From Peptoniphilaceae bacterium AM52-5BH (GTDB lineage: Bacteria > Bacillota > Clostridia > Tissierellales > Peptoniphilaceae), in assembly GCA_027669155.1 (NCBI GenBank), contig JAQEDR010000009.1:1-54393 (forward strand): a DNA stretch of 54,393 nucleotides. Direction: 5' to 3'. Position numbers and translations under genes: made by a program. The first letter of the stretch is position 1. Each line of letters opens with the position of its first letter. Below the pieces are notes generated by a model. That model was given only the letters and a program-made list of their open reading frames with translations, was not told the origin of the DNA and did not search any database. Shown in pieces: positions 18,001 through 24,767 of this stretch.

Positions 18001-18116
18001 AAGACACCTACAACAAAGCAAATGAAGAGGAGATTAGCTTGCTAAGATATAGGAAGCTAATAAGAACTGCTGCAGCTGACTTTGTGGAAGGGGAAGTGCT
18101 GGCTTATTTGGAATAA
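15087..18116 (+). CDS. hsdR: Type I restriction endonuclease/translocase subunit HsdR
   Basis: The protein has 1009 aa, normal for the family. The N-terminal nuclease domain carries the PD-ExK type core with LIQIELKKR near residue 155. The superfamily 2 motor has Walker A TTGSGKT near residue 288, the DEAD-like box DECH near 398, GFTGTPI in motif III, and IQAFSRTNR as motif VI. The C-terminal helical part would contact HsdM and HsdS. It starts 8 nt after hsdS with GGAG in the gap. All motifs look intact, so it should cut unmodified DNA after translocation. Confidence 0.95.
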   Translation: MVEIKFDDELKLEKDLINQLVSGKSQWTYEPSIKTHEDLWNNFRRILETNNKSVLAENPLTDSEFRQIQNAMTFSSFYEAGKFLVGENGIAKILLQREDSSLGKVSLVVFKREDVAGGSSVYQVINQFVAPKTMGLDQNARFDVTLLINGLPLIQIELKKRSVSHMDAFNQIKNYIAMDKYRGLFSCLQCFVISNGSTTRYIAANTDTKLNKKFLTRWNDRDNHPVDDLFGFARDVLSIPQAHQLISHYSVLDNEGENIILLRPYQIHAIKALKEAASKHESGYVWHTTGSGKTLTSYKASRNLYQIPRIDKTIFIVDRVDLDQQTTSSFLAYAANDTVDIESTDNVKNLKSHLLSDDRSVVVTTVQKLNYLINNKDKWLTDSQVSKLRKLEIVFVIDECHRAISPSQQNILKKFFINSLWYGFTGTPIFAENKKAAVGNLPQTTEEQFGKRLHEYTVKEAIGDGAVLGFQVDNLDMIGEGVYDLVGSLEPNMDVYKYEKDELESYIPDRIYGDDKYKLAVIEKIINGMSRKFALDRGRGKTYGAILTTSSIKDAIDYYRIFREVIEGRRDVRVSDRVKSMVADFPKVAMTYSIAENDESTLENKEAMKEALAYYNEEYGTSFSLETIGSYNRNLNDRLARKKDRYKYRAEQVDIVIVVDRLLTGFDAPSMSLLLIDRAPMTPQGLIQAFSRTNRLYDERKAYGQIITFRTPKAYEEVIENAFKLYSNGGENYVTAPTYQESKEKFDQSLKELLTYELVESPEIEYGIEKMVKFVSVFQKFDKANAAVMVYSEYEEDEEYYKNAIDKKTLEKYFDLYNYIKALLPPTGGGDDDLSVDLYYEPISVHQGTIDYNYLASLMQEKAKNRSTNDAKQDSEIEKTIEELAKTKPEKAEVYREIYQEMTKDPDKFVDQNIEELARIKINQIIEEKINKFANHYKVKVDDLVFYTINYKDKAENTKPLGEDELIENSAKDTYNKANEEEISLLRYRKLIRTAAADFVEGEVLAYLE

Positions 18117-18144
18117 GATATGTAGGTAAAATTTAAGTAATTAT

Positions 18145-18312
18145 CTTAAAAAACCATTAGAATGCCTTGAGTATGTAATGATACATGAACTTTGTCACTT
18201 GGTCGAGAGAAATCATAACAGTAGAATCTATTAGTTAGTAAATGGATATTATCATAATTGGGAAGATACAAAAAAGACACTATTTGAAATGCCTCTTGAT
18301 TATTATAATTAG
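18145..18312 (+). pseudogene. YgjP-like zinc metallopeptidase remnant
   Basis: Directly after hsdR one frame reads LKKPLECLEYVMIHELCHLV, then ERNHNSRIY, a stop, and NGYYHNWEDTKKTL. HELCH (18183-18197) is the HExxH zinc-binding motif, and the flanking pattern is that of the YgjP/DUF45 family. The N-terminal part is missing, and TAG codons interrupt and end the piece. YgjP-like genes are often found next to type I restriction genes, so this is probably a decayed member of the same locus. Confidence 0.75.
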
Positions 18313-18347
18313 AATCAGGAATAAAAAATAGAAAGTGATATTTTTCA

Positions 18348-18827
18348 ATGAATTCAAATGAATTAAAATTTTTAATAATTTCACTTATTAGCGATGGGAT
18401 TTTGTTCGTACTAATAAGAATGTATTTTGAGAGAGAATTTAAAAAGAAAGAAAGAGACCAACTGTTTAAAGAGGATAACATTAAATCTATATTAAGATCA
18501 CTACAAGACCTTAACTCATTTTGTATGGAATCAGAGTATAAGATGGCATTAAAAATGTTATCTAAAGAAGATTATATAATTCAATTTACTGACAAGCTAT
18601 TCTATTTCATTACACTATTCACTAATAATATTTATGATTTAGATTACCTAAACGGTCAATTGAATAGTTGGCAATTGGCACTTAGAAACTACTACACATA
18701 TATAAATGAAATTTTTCAAAAAGATGTAGATTTTTTTAAGGACGATAGGAGAAATAAATTATTAGATGAATTGAATAAGGAAAACATTGATTTTATAAAT
18801 GAAATTAGGAAGTCCATACTAAATTAA
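18348..18827 (+). CDS. Hypothetical protein with one N-terminal membrane helix, 159 aa
   Basis: I recognise no family. Residues ~8-25 (FLIISLISDGILFVLIRMYF) form one membrane helix, followed by a basic segment (REFKKKERD) and about 115 mostly helical residues. The ribosome binding site before ATG 18348 is weak (AGAAAGTGA). It lies between the hsdR/YgjP remnant and a strong terminator, so it may be a passenger gene of the restriction locus. Confidence 0.55.
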   Translation: MNSNELKFLIISLISDGILFVLIRMYFEREFKKKERDQLFKEDNIKSILRSLQDLNSFCMESEYKMALKMLSKEDYIIQFTDKLFYFITLFTNNIYDLDYLNGQLNSWQLALRNYYTYINEIFQKDVDFFKDDRRNKLLDELNKENIDFINEIRKSILN

Positions 18828-18926
18828 AAAAATAATATTTATAAGGTGAGAATTAAAATCTAATCTTTATATTACAAATCACATCAATCTCAGCAATTCT
18901 ATACCCCCTACTCAATATTAAAAAAC

Positions 18927-18972
18927 AAACCCACCCACAAACTAATAATAGAATAGGCTAGTGGGTGGGTTT
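18927..18972. terminator. Strong bidirectional terminator
   Basis: AAACCCACCCAC (18927-18938) pairs perfectly with GTGGGTGGGTTT (18961-18972). The arms are 12 bp, with A-rich and T-rich flanks. It follows the 159-aa gene by about 100 bp. Confidence 0.8.
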
Positions 18973-19454
18973 TATAATGAGTATTTTAGCTTGGGCCGGT
19001 ATAAGTTTTAGCCATTATCTTAAGGAGGAGTCTTATACCGGATTTTATTATATAAAGAGATTTACTGGATGGGTTTTTATAAGAATATATTAGTTGGTGT
19101 GGAATAGTTTGTTAAATTATGAATGTAGAAGTCCTATCTTTTTTCCATAGCTAATGTATATCTTTATCAATTGCTTATTAGGAGTTAGTCGATCCACTAA
19201 CTTAAATAATTATTGGTATAAATTTTAAGGAGTAATCACTTTAGATAATAGCTTGTAGTAATTACTTTTGCTACTATTTTTATCTAAATGAATTATCTTA
19301 TTTTCCTGTCTTACACCAGCCAGTTTATTATTATGTTTTTTGTCTTATATATTGGGTAATTTTATATTATTCGCCCCAAAATTCATTAGATATATCTTAC
19401 CTGTATCCAATATTTCTCTGTAATCGTTTAAACCAAATTAATTTCCCCACCCCA
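18973..19454 (+). other. 480-bp gene-free stretch before the arsenic operon
   Basis: No open frame or gene remnant stands out. The only clear structure is the inverted repeat at 18996-19041, listed separately. The rest is AT-rich. It ends in the arsR promoter. Confidence 0.5.
18996..19041 (+). repeat. 10-bp perfect inverted repeat enclosing a Shine-Dalgarno-like sequence
   Basis: CCGGTATAAG (18996-19005) and CTTATACCGG (19032-19041) are perfect reverse complements. The 26-nt loop holds AAGGAGGA (19022-19029). No start codon follows at a usable distance. It could be an RNA hairpin, a protein-binding site, or part of a lost gene's leader. Confidence 0.5.
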
Positions 19455-19506
19455 TTGACACCACCAAATTCCCCGGTACTATAACATATAGAAATATTTC
19501 TATATG
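19455..19506 (+). promoter_or_regulatory. arsR promoter and 22-bp palindromic operator
   Basis: TTGACA (19455-19460), a 16-bp spacer and TACTAT (19477-19482) make a good promoter. A perfect 22-bp palindrome covers 19485-19506, with half-site CATATAGAAAT. It sits on the probable transcription start, where an ArsR/SmtB repressor would block it. A related palindrome lies at 19845-19876. Confidence 0.85.
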
Positions 19507-19515
19507 AGGTGGATT

Positions 19516-19818
19516 ATGAGTGTTGATTATGAAAATTTATCTAAAAAGCTAAGGGTGATTTCTGATCCTAAGAGGCTTAAGATTATAGATATGTTATCTT
19601 GTAATGAGCTCTGTGCTTGTGAGATACTTGAGAAATTTGATATTACTCAGCCTACCTTATCTTATGATATGAGAAAGCTCGAAGAAGTTGGTCTTGTGAC
19701 TAGCAGGAGAGAGGGGAAGAATACTTTCTACTCTTTAGATAAGGACAGTTTGGATGAGATTGAGGATAGCCTAAAGCTTATATTTCATATCCAAGAGGAT
19801 TGTATTTGCAAGGAGTAA
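19516..19818 (+). CDS. arsR: ArsR-family arsenic-responsive repressor
   Basis: The protein has 100 aa and an ArsR/SmtB winged helix-turn-helix. The metalloid site is the Cys-containing helix CNELCACEIL (Cys29, Cys33, Cys35), which in ArsR binds As(III) or Sb(III) and releases DNA. The recognition helix is ITQPTLSYDMRKL. I chose ATG 19516, which has GAGGTGG just before it. The in-frame ATG at 19504 lies inside the operator palindrome and has no ribosome binding site. It should repress the ars operon by binding the palindromes on both sides of its own gene. Confidence 0.93.
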   Translation: MSVDYENLSKKLRVISDPKRLKIIDMLSCNELCACEILEKFDITQPTLSYDMRKLEEVGLVTSRREGKNTFYSLDKDSLDEIEDSLKLIFHIQEDCICKE

Positions 19819-19844
19819 ATCCAAAGCAAATATTTTTTACTCCA

Positions 19845-19876
19845 ACATATAGAAGTATTTAAATATATCTATATGT
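19845..19876 (+). promoter_or_regulatory. Second ArsR-type operator, between arsR and arsD
   Basis: A 32-nt palindrome begins ACATATAGA and ends TCTATATGT, with only two mismatched pairs. It has the same half-site as the operator before arsR. It may give arsDAC-acr3 extra control independent of arsR. A separate promoter there is not obvious. Confidence 0.7.
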
Positions 19877-19916
19877 ATTTTCGCATATAGGTTGAGCTTA
19901 AATTAAGGAGGATTTT

Positions 19917-20288
19917 ATGAAGAAGATGTATATATATGAAGGCCCTATGTGTTGTTCAACAGGTGTATGTGGAGTAAGTCCAGATGAGGAACTTATGAGA
20001 GTGTCTACTCTAGTTGATAAGCTTACTAAAAGTGGAGCTAGCATTGAAAGATACAACCTAACTAACAATACTAATGAGTTTGTGGAAAACAAAACTATTA
20101 ATAGTCTCTTAGAAGAAAAGGGTGAAGATGTCCTACCAGTTGTAATAGTGGATGATGAAGTTGTTATGACAGGTAAGTATCCTAGCAATGAAGAGTTCTA
20201 TGAAATGTTATTTTTATCTGATGAAGCCAAGGAAGATGCAAATAGTGATGATGGATCTTGCTGTTCTGGCGGAGGATGCTGCTGCTAA
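19917..20288 (+). CDS. arsD: ArsD arsenic metallochaperone
   Basis: The protein has 123 aa. The Cys12-Cys13 and Cys18 set (GPMCCSTGVCG) is the As(III)-binding site of ArsD. The ArsD fold continues with VLPVVIVDDEVV. The C-terminus ends in a Cys-rich tail (CCSGGGCCC) like the extra vicinal Cys pairs of longer ArsD proteins. ArsD hands As(III) to the ArsA ATPase and can act as a weak second repressor. The start has AAGGAGGA about 6 nt before it. It lies 98 bp after arsR, with an operator in the gap. Confidence 0.93.
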   Translation: MKKMYIYEGPMCCSTGVCGVSPDEELMRVSTLVDKLTKSGASIERYNLTNNTNEFVENKTINSLLEEKGEDVLPVVIVDDEVVMTGKYPSNEEFYEMLFLSDEAKEDANSDDGSCCSGGGCCC

Positions 20289-20317
20289 TAACAATAAGAA
20301 AAAGAAAGTGAGTCTAA

Positions 20318-22060
20318 ATGAGACAATTTGATATCAAGGAAATTGACTTAACTAAATACTTATTTTTCACAGGAAAGGGAGGAGTCGGCAAGACTTCCAC
20401 TGCCTGTGCTAGTGCAATAAGTCTAGCTGATGAGGGTAATGAAGTCCTATTAATTAGTACCGACCCTGCTTCAAACCTTCAAGATGTCTTTGAAACTGAG
20501 CTTGACAATAAGGGTGTGAGGATAGAAGGAGTGCCAGGTCTTACAGTTGTAAACCTTGATCCTATAGAAGCTGCTAATGAGTATAAGGAAAGTGTAGTTG
20601 GTCCCTACAGAGGAAAGTTACCTAAGAGTGTAATAGAAAATATGGAAGAGCAATTATCCGGATCTTGTACCGTAGAGATTGCTGCCTTTAATGAATTTTC
20701 TAAGTTTATAACTGATGATGATCTAAAGGATAAATATGATTATATAATATTTGACACTGCACCAACAGGCCACACTCTAAGGATGCTCCAACTTCCTTCT
20801 GCTTGGACTAACTTTATTAGCGAATCCACCCACGGAGCTTCATGCCTAGGTCAATTATCAGGTCTAGAAGAAGAGAAGGAAACATACAAGTATGCTGTAG
20901 ATACCCTAGCTGATGGGAAACTTACAAGCCTTTTATTAGTTGCAAGGGCTGAGGAGACTCCTCTTCTTGAAGCAAATAGAGCCTCTCACGAACTCGCAGA
21001 ATTAGGTATTAACAATCAAATCCTTATCATAAATGGCCTATTAAGTGGCCATGATGATGAGGTGTCAGAAGCTTTTTATAAAAAGCAAAAAGAAGCTTTA
21101 AATAAGATGCCTGAAGACATCAAGGATCTTAAAACTTTCTTTATCCCACTTAGGGGATACAACTTAAACAGTATCGAAAATTTAAGATCACTTCTGATTG
21201 AGGATAAGGAAAATACTAGTGAGGTAGATCTTAATATAAATGAAAACACAAGCCTAAAAGATGTAATAGATGACTTATATAAGAATAAGAAAAAAGTTAT
21301 CTTTACCATGGGAAAAGGTGGTGTAGGAAAGACTACGATGGCATCTGCTATCGCCAAGGGACTTACCGCTAAGGGAGAGAAGGTCCACCTAACTACAACT
21401 GACCCTGCCAACCATTTGACTGGCATGATTCGTGAAGATGACTTATTAACTATAAGCCATATAGATGAAGAAGAAGAGCTTAAAAAATACCAAGAAGAAG
21501 TTCTAGAAAATGCTAAAAAAACAATGTCTGATGAAGACTTAGAGTATATAAAAGAAGACTTAAGATCACCATGTACTCAAGAGATAGCTGTATTTAGAGC
21601 CTTTGCAGATATAGTTGATAGGGCGGATGATGAGATTGTTGTTATAGATACAGCACCAACAGGACATACACTCTTGCTTCTAGATTCTACAGAATCCTAT
21701 AACACAGAGATAGAAAAAAACCAAGGCAATGTCCCAGAGTCAGCAAAGAAACTTCTCCCTAGACTAAAAAATAGTGATGAAACAGAAGTCCTAATTGTAA
21801 CCCTTGCTGAGCCAACTCCTTTCTATGAGTCTCAAAGACTTGAAGAAGACCTAAAAAGAGCGGGAATTTATAGTAAGTGGTGGATTATAAATTCATCTAT
21901 ATATAAGACTGGTTCAACTAACAAGACCCTACAAGCTAAGGCTAATAGTGAGATAGAATGGATAAAAAAGATTGATGATCGTACAGACGGAAACTTCACA
22001 ATAATCCCATGGTCTAGTGATGAGATTAAGGGATCTAGTTTAGATAAATTAATTAAGTAG
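20318..22060 (+). CDS. arsA: ArsA arsenite-transport ATPase, two-domain
   Basis: The protein has 580 aa in two homologous halves. Each half has a deviant Walker A (GKGGVGKTS near residue 20 and GKGGVGKTT near 337), a DTAPTGHTLR or DTAPTGHTLL switch motif, and Cys residues in metal-site positions (SGSCTVEIAAF and SPCTQEIAVF). ArsA is the cytoplasmic ATPase that drives efflux. It is classically paired with ArsB, but here it sits in an operon with Acr3, as in other Firmicutes. The gap after arsD is 29 nt. The length is typical. Confidence 0.95.
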   Translation: MRQFDIKEIDLTKYLFFTGKGGVGKTSTACASAISLADEGNEVLLISTDPASNLQDVFETELDNKGVRIEGVPGLTVVNLDPIEAANEYKESVVGPYRGKLPKSVIENMEEQLSGSCTVEIAAFNEFSKFITDDDLKDKYDYIIFDTAPTGHTLRMLQLPSAWTNFISESTHGASCLGQLSGLEEEKETYKYAVDTLADGKLTSLLLVARAEETPLLEANRASHELAELGINNQILIINGLLSGHDDEVSEAFYKKQKEALNKMPEDIKDLKTFFIPLRGYNLNSIENLRSLLIEDKENTSEVDLNINENTSLKDVIDDLYKNKKKVIFTMGKGGVGKTTMASAIAKGLTAKGEKVHLTTTDPANHLTGMIREDDLLTISHIDEEEELKKYQEEVLENAKKTMSDEDLEYIKEDLRSPCTQEIAVFRAFADIVDRADDEIVVIDTAPTGHTLLLLDSTESYNTEIEKNQGNVPESAKKLLPRLKNSDETEVLIVTLAEPTPFYESQRLEEDLKRAGIYSKWWIINSSIYKTGSTNKTLQAKANSEIEWIKKIDDRTDGNFTIIPWSSDEIKGSSLDKLIK

Positions 22061-22066
22061 GTAGAT

Positions 22067-22483
22067 ATGACAGAAAAAACAAAAGTTGCCTTTATATGCG
22101 TTCACAATTCTTGCAGGTCTCAGATAGCTGAGGCCCTTGGCAAGAAATTTGCAGGAGAAAAAATAGATTTTTACTCCGCAGGAACTGAGCTAGTCCCTCA
22201 GATAAACCAAGATGCAGTAAGACTTATGAAAGAAATGCACGGGATTGATATGGAAGAAAGCCAGTATTCCAAACTTATAGATGACTTACCAGAGGTTGAC
22301 TATGTCATCTCTATGGGATGTAATGTGGTATGCCCATTCCTTCCCTTTAAACACAAAAAGTATGACTGGGGGATAGAAGATCCTACTGGTAAATCTGACG
22401 AAGAGTTTGTCAAAGTAATAGGCGAAATCGAAGGAAAATTAAAGGACTTAATCAGTGAAATAGATGAGGAGTTAAGTAAATGA
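22067..22483 (+). CDS. arsC: Arsenate reductase ArsC, thioredoxin-linked
   Basis: The protein has 138 aa and the low-molecular-weight tyrosine phosphatase fold. The loop C11-X5-R17 (CVHNSCR) binds arsenate. Cys85 and Cys89 (MGCNVVCPF) form the disulfide relay, as in the Staphylococcus pI258/Bacillus type, which reduces As(V) to As(III) with thioredoxin. It starts 6 nt after arsA and overlaps acr3 by 4 nt. Confidence 0.92.
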   Translation: MTEKTKVAFICVHNSCRSQIAEALGKKFAGEKIDFYSAGTELVPQINQDAVRLMKEMHGIDMEESQYSKLIDDLPEVDYVISMGCNVVCPFLPFKHKKYDWGIEDPTGKSDEEFVKVIGEIEGKLKDLISEIDEELSK

Positions 22484-23520
22484 AAAAAGAACAAGATATA
22501 AGCTTTTTCGAGAGAAACCTCACATTTTGGGTTTTAATATGCATGGCCATAGGTGTTTTAATTGGACGCTTCATACCTGCTATTCCAGAGGCTTTGGGAG
22601 AACTTGAGTTTTACAATGTGTCCATACCAACAACCATACTTTTATGGATCATGATATATCCTATGATGCTAAAGATTGATTTTAATAGTATAAAAAATAT
22701 CAAAAATAATCCTAAGGGTCTATTTATAACATGGATTGCCAACTGGATTATTAAGCCATTTACCATGTATCTAATAGCTAGATTATTTTTCTTTGGTATT
22801 TACAAAAATATCATTAGTGGAGATCTAGCATCAGAGTACCTAGCAGGAGCAGTTTTATTAGGAGCAGCTCCATGTACAGCCATGGTTTTTGTTTGGAGTA
22901 AGCTAACAAGAGGGGATAGTGCCTATACCCTAGTTCAAGTGGCGAGCAATGACCTTATTATATTAATTGCCTATATACCAATAGTAAGCTTTTTACTAAA
23001 GAGGGGCAATATCAATATACCTTGGGGGACTCTACTTTTATCAATCGTACTATTTATAGTAGTTCCTCTTATATTTAGTATCCTAACAAGAAGGCGTGTG
23101 ATAAAAAATAAGGGTGAAGATTACTTAAATAATGAATTTATCCCATCATTTGATAAGTATACTATGGTTGGGTTATTACTAACTTTGATAATTATATTCT
23201 CATTCCAAGGAATGAAAATTATCGACCAATCTCTAAATATTGTTCTTATAGCTCTACCACTTATACTTCAAACCTTCCTTATATTTGCTATAAGCTTTGG
23301 CATGGCATACCTTGCGAAATTGCCTTATTCTATAGCTGCTCCATGCGGAATGATAGGAGCATCTAACTTCTTCGAACTAGCTGTAGCGGTAGCTATCTCA
23401 CTATTTGGTCTATCATCTGGTGCAACCCTTGCAACTGTGGTAGGAGTTTTGGTAGAGGTACCGGTAATGCTGCTTTTAGTAAGCATTGCAAACTCAATGG
23501 AGCATAAGTTTAAGAGATAA
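22480..23520 (+). CDS. acr3: Acr3-family arsenite efflux permease
   Basis: The protein has 346 aa and ten predicted membrane helices. The conserved GAAPCTAMVFVWSKL segment holds the Cys needed for As(III) transport in Acr3. QVASND and the late helix AAPCGMIGASNFFELAVA are also family marks. It exports arsenite across the membrane, alone or driven by ArsA. The start overlaps arsC (ATGA). Confidence 0.93.
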   Translation: MKKEQDISFFERNLTFWVLICMAIGVLIGRFIPAIPEALGELEFYNVSIPTTILLWIMIYPMMLKIDFNSIKNIKNNPKGLFITWIANWIIKPFTMYLIARLFFFGIYKNIISGDLASEYLAGAVLLGAAPCTAMVFVWSKLTRGDSAYTLVQVASNDLIILIAYIPIVSFLLKRGNINIPWGTLLLSIVLFIVVPLIFSILTRRRVIKNKGEDYLNNEFIPSFDKYTMVGLLLTLIIIFSFQGMKIIDQSLNIVLIALPLILQTFLIFAISFGMAYLAKLPYSIAAPCGMIGASNFFELAVAVAISLFGLSSGATLATVVGVLVEVPVMLLLVSIANSMEHKFKR

Positions 23521-23551
23521 GTATATAAATGTTTTTTAAGTTTTTTATAAG

Positions 23552-23586
23552 AATCAGTCTTAGTTATATTAGGGCTGATTTTTATA
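23552..23586 (+). terminator. Terminator of the arsenic operon
   Basis: AATCAGTC (23552-23559) pairs with GGCTGATT (23573-23580), with one G-U pair, followed by a T-run. It starts 31 nt after the acr3 stop. Confidence 0.75.
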
Positions 23587-23597
23587 ATTGACTATTA

Positions 23598-24024
23598 TTA
23601 TTTACGTAGATAAGTTGAACTTTTATATTTACTTGTCTCCATGGATAGTGGATCTCGCAGCTTCCTTCTGTAGAGATGTCGTAACTTATGTTTGAGTTTA
23701 TCTCAAGGTATATAACTTGTTGTTTTAAAATCAGTAAGTGTGAGAGACCTCTCCGCTTCGGTCGAGGTAAGGGAGGAGGAAGGTCGAAGAAAGCCTACCC
23801 TTCTGCTGGGCCACTATTTATCTGAAAGACAAATAGTGTAGTGACTTTTGTTTCGTAGAAACAAAGGTCAAAAGAACGCCGAATGGCGTTCTAATAATTC
23901 TAGAGAAAACTTTGTTTTCTTACCCCTTATGTCGAGCTAGTCGAGACATCTCTTCTCATATACTTTATTTTTATTAAAAATCACATCATCTCTCCACCTC
24001 GAACTTTACGTGAGAGGTCTACAG
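23598..24024 (+). repeat. Tandem hairpin-rich unit 1 (about 427 bp)
   Basis: This unit and the next (24064-24512) start alike (TTATTTA, then GTAGATAA), share CTCATATACT and TTTTTATTAAAAAT, and both end with GTGAGAGGTCTACAG. Inside are perfect small hairpins: CACTATTT against AAATAGTG (23812-23838), TTTGTTTC against GAAACAAA (23847-23865), AGAACGCC against GGCGTTCT (23873-23892) and AGAAAAC against GTTTTCT (23904-23920). No coding frame is open. The unit lies between the ars terminator and the hydantoinase operon. Confidence 0.7.
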
Positions 24025-24165
24025 AACTTTGGGACGTGTATGATTTGAGATTTCTTTATTTAGTTATTTAGGTAGATAACTTGGACTTATATATACACAT
24101 GTCATCACATATTGTAGATCTCTCAGTCGTTCCTCCTTCGACGGTAGTTTGCGGGCTTAGAGGCA

Positions 24166-24189
24166 AGCCCGTCCGGCTCTAGGAGGACT
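24166..24189 (-). repeat. 24-bp palindromic element R2
   Basis: Read on the minus strand it begins AGTCCTCC and ends AGCCGGACGGGCT, identical to R1 (2798-2821) at 22 of 24 positions. The matching region of tandem unit 1 lacks it. Confidence 0.75.
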
Positions 24190-24471
24190 TCGCCACGCAA
24201 AGCCTCGATTAAGGAATTTCATTAGTTCGCTATACTCACTATGACAATTCCATTAGAGATGGCGGTAATTGTATGAATTGCTGTAATTCAAAGTATATAG
24301 ATTAATATGATTTTGTAGCAATGCGTGAGGCTTCTCCACTGCGGTCGAAGCAAGGGAAGAAGAGAGAAAACTTCGTTTTCTTTCACTATCCTAGTGCCGA
24401 GCGTAGTCGAGACATCTATTCTCATATACTATATTTTTATTAAAAATTCCTCATTCCGCCAGCTCGAAAAA

Positions 24472-24495
24472 AGCCCGTCCGGCTTTGAGAGGACT
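24472..24495 (-). repeat. 24-bp palindromic element R3
   Basis: Read on the minus strand it begins AGTCCTC and ends AGCCGGACGGGCT, matching R1 at 20 of 24 positions; all differences fall in the four central bases. In unit 1 the flanks CTCGAA and GTGAGAGG are separated by only six bases (24006-24009 area), so that copy is an empty site. Confidence 0.75.
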
Positions 24496-24512
24496 AAGTG
24501 AGAGGTCTACAG

Positions 24513-24767
24513 TGTCAAAAGCCTTTTTTAATTTGTGATTTGTTTTTATCCTCCAAGAAATTTTGGCAAATCTTTTAGCCTTCTTTGTTTTGATTTTGAC
24601 TAAGAAAAGATAAGAAATTTTCTAAATTATTCTAGAGTGATCCAAATTTTTCCCATATCCTCTTATATTTATTTTAATTTTATGTTAAAATATATATAAA
24701 TGTAAACGTTAACTTATGGGTTTACTATAAACGTGATATGTTACATGTTATAACTTTAGGAGTTAAT
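24513..24767 (+). promoter_or_regulatory. Upstream region of the hydroxylase operon with a cre-like site
   Basis: The segment 24701-24714, TGTAAACGTTAACT, fits the CcpA consensus TGWAARCGYTWWCW at every position. It lies 54 bp before the hydA start and just after AT-rich promoter-like sequence (GTTAAAATATATATAAA). GTAAAC also recurs inverted as GTTTAC at 24720-24725. The operon is therefore probably under carbon catabolite control or another LacI-family regulator. The exact promoter is not certain. Confidence 0.55.

Larger units (their letters stand above)
24064..24512 (+). repeat. Tandem hairpin-rich unit 2 (about 449 bp)
   Basis: This is a diverged copy of unit 1. It keeps the AGAAAAC/GTTTTCT hairpin (24365-24381, loop TTC instead of TTT) and the GTAGTCGAGACATCT stretch. 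It has gained two 24-bp elements (24166-24189, 24472-24495) that unit 1 lacks. It also has CGGGCTT paired with AAGCCCG just before the first of these. No gene is present. Confidence 0.7.

Noticed and set aside
18146..18481. Minus-strand open frame of 111 codons after hsdR
   Set aside because: The plus strand holds the metallopeptidase remnant and the start of the 159-aa gene. The minus frame has no recognisable motif.
23598..24512. CRISPR array in the hairpin-rich tandem units
   Set aside because: There are only two long diverged copies, with no short regular repeats and spacers and no cas genes.
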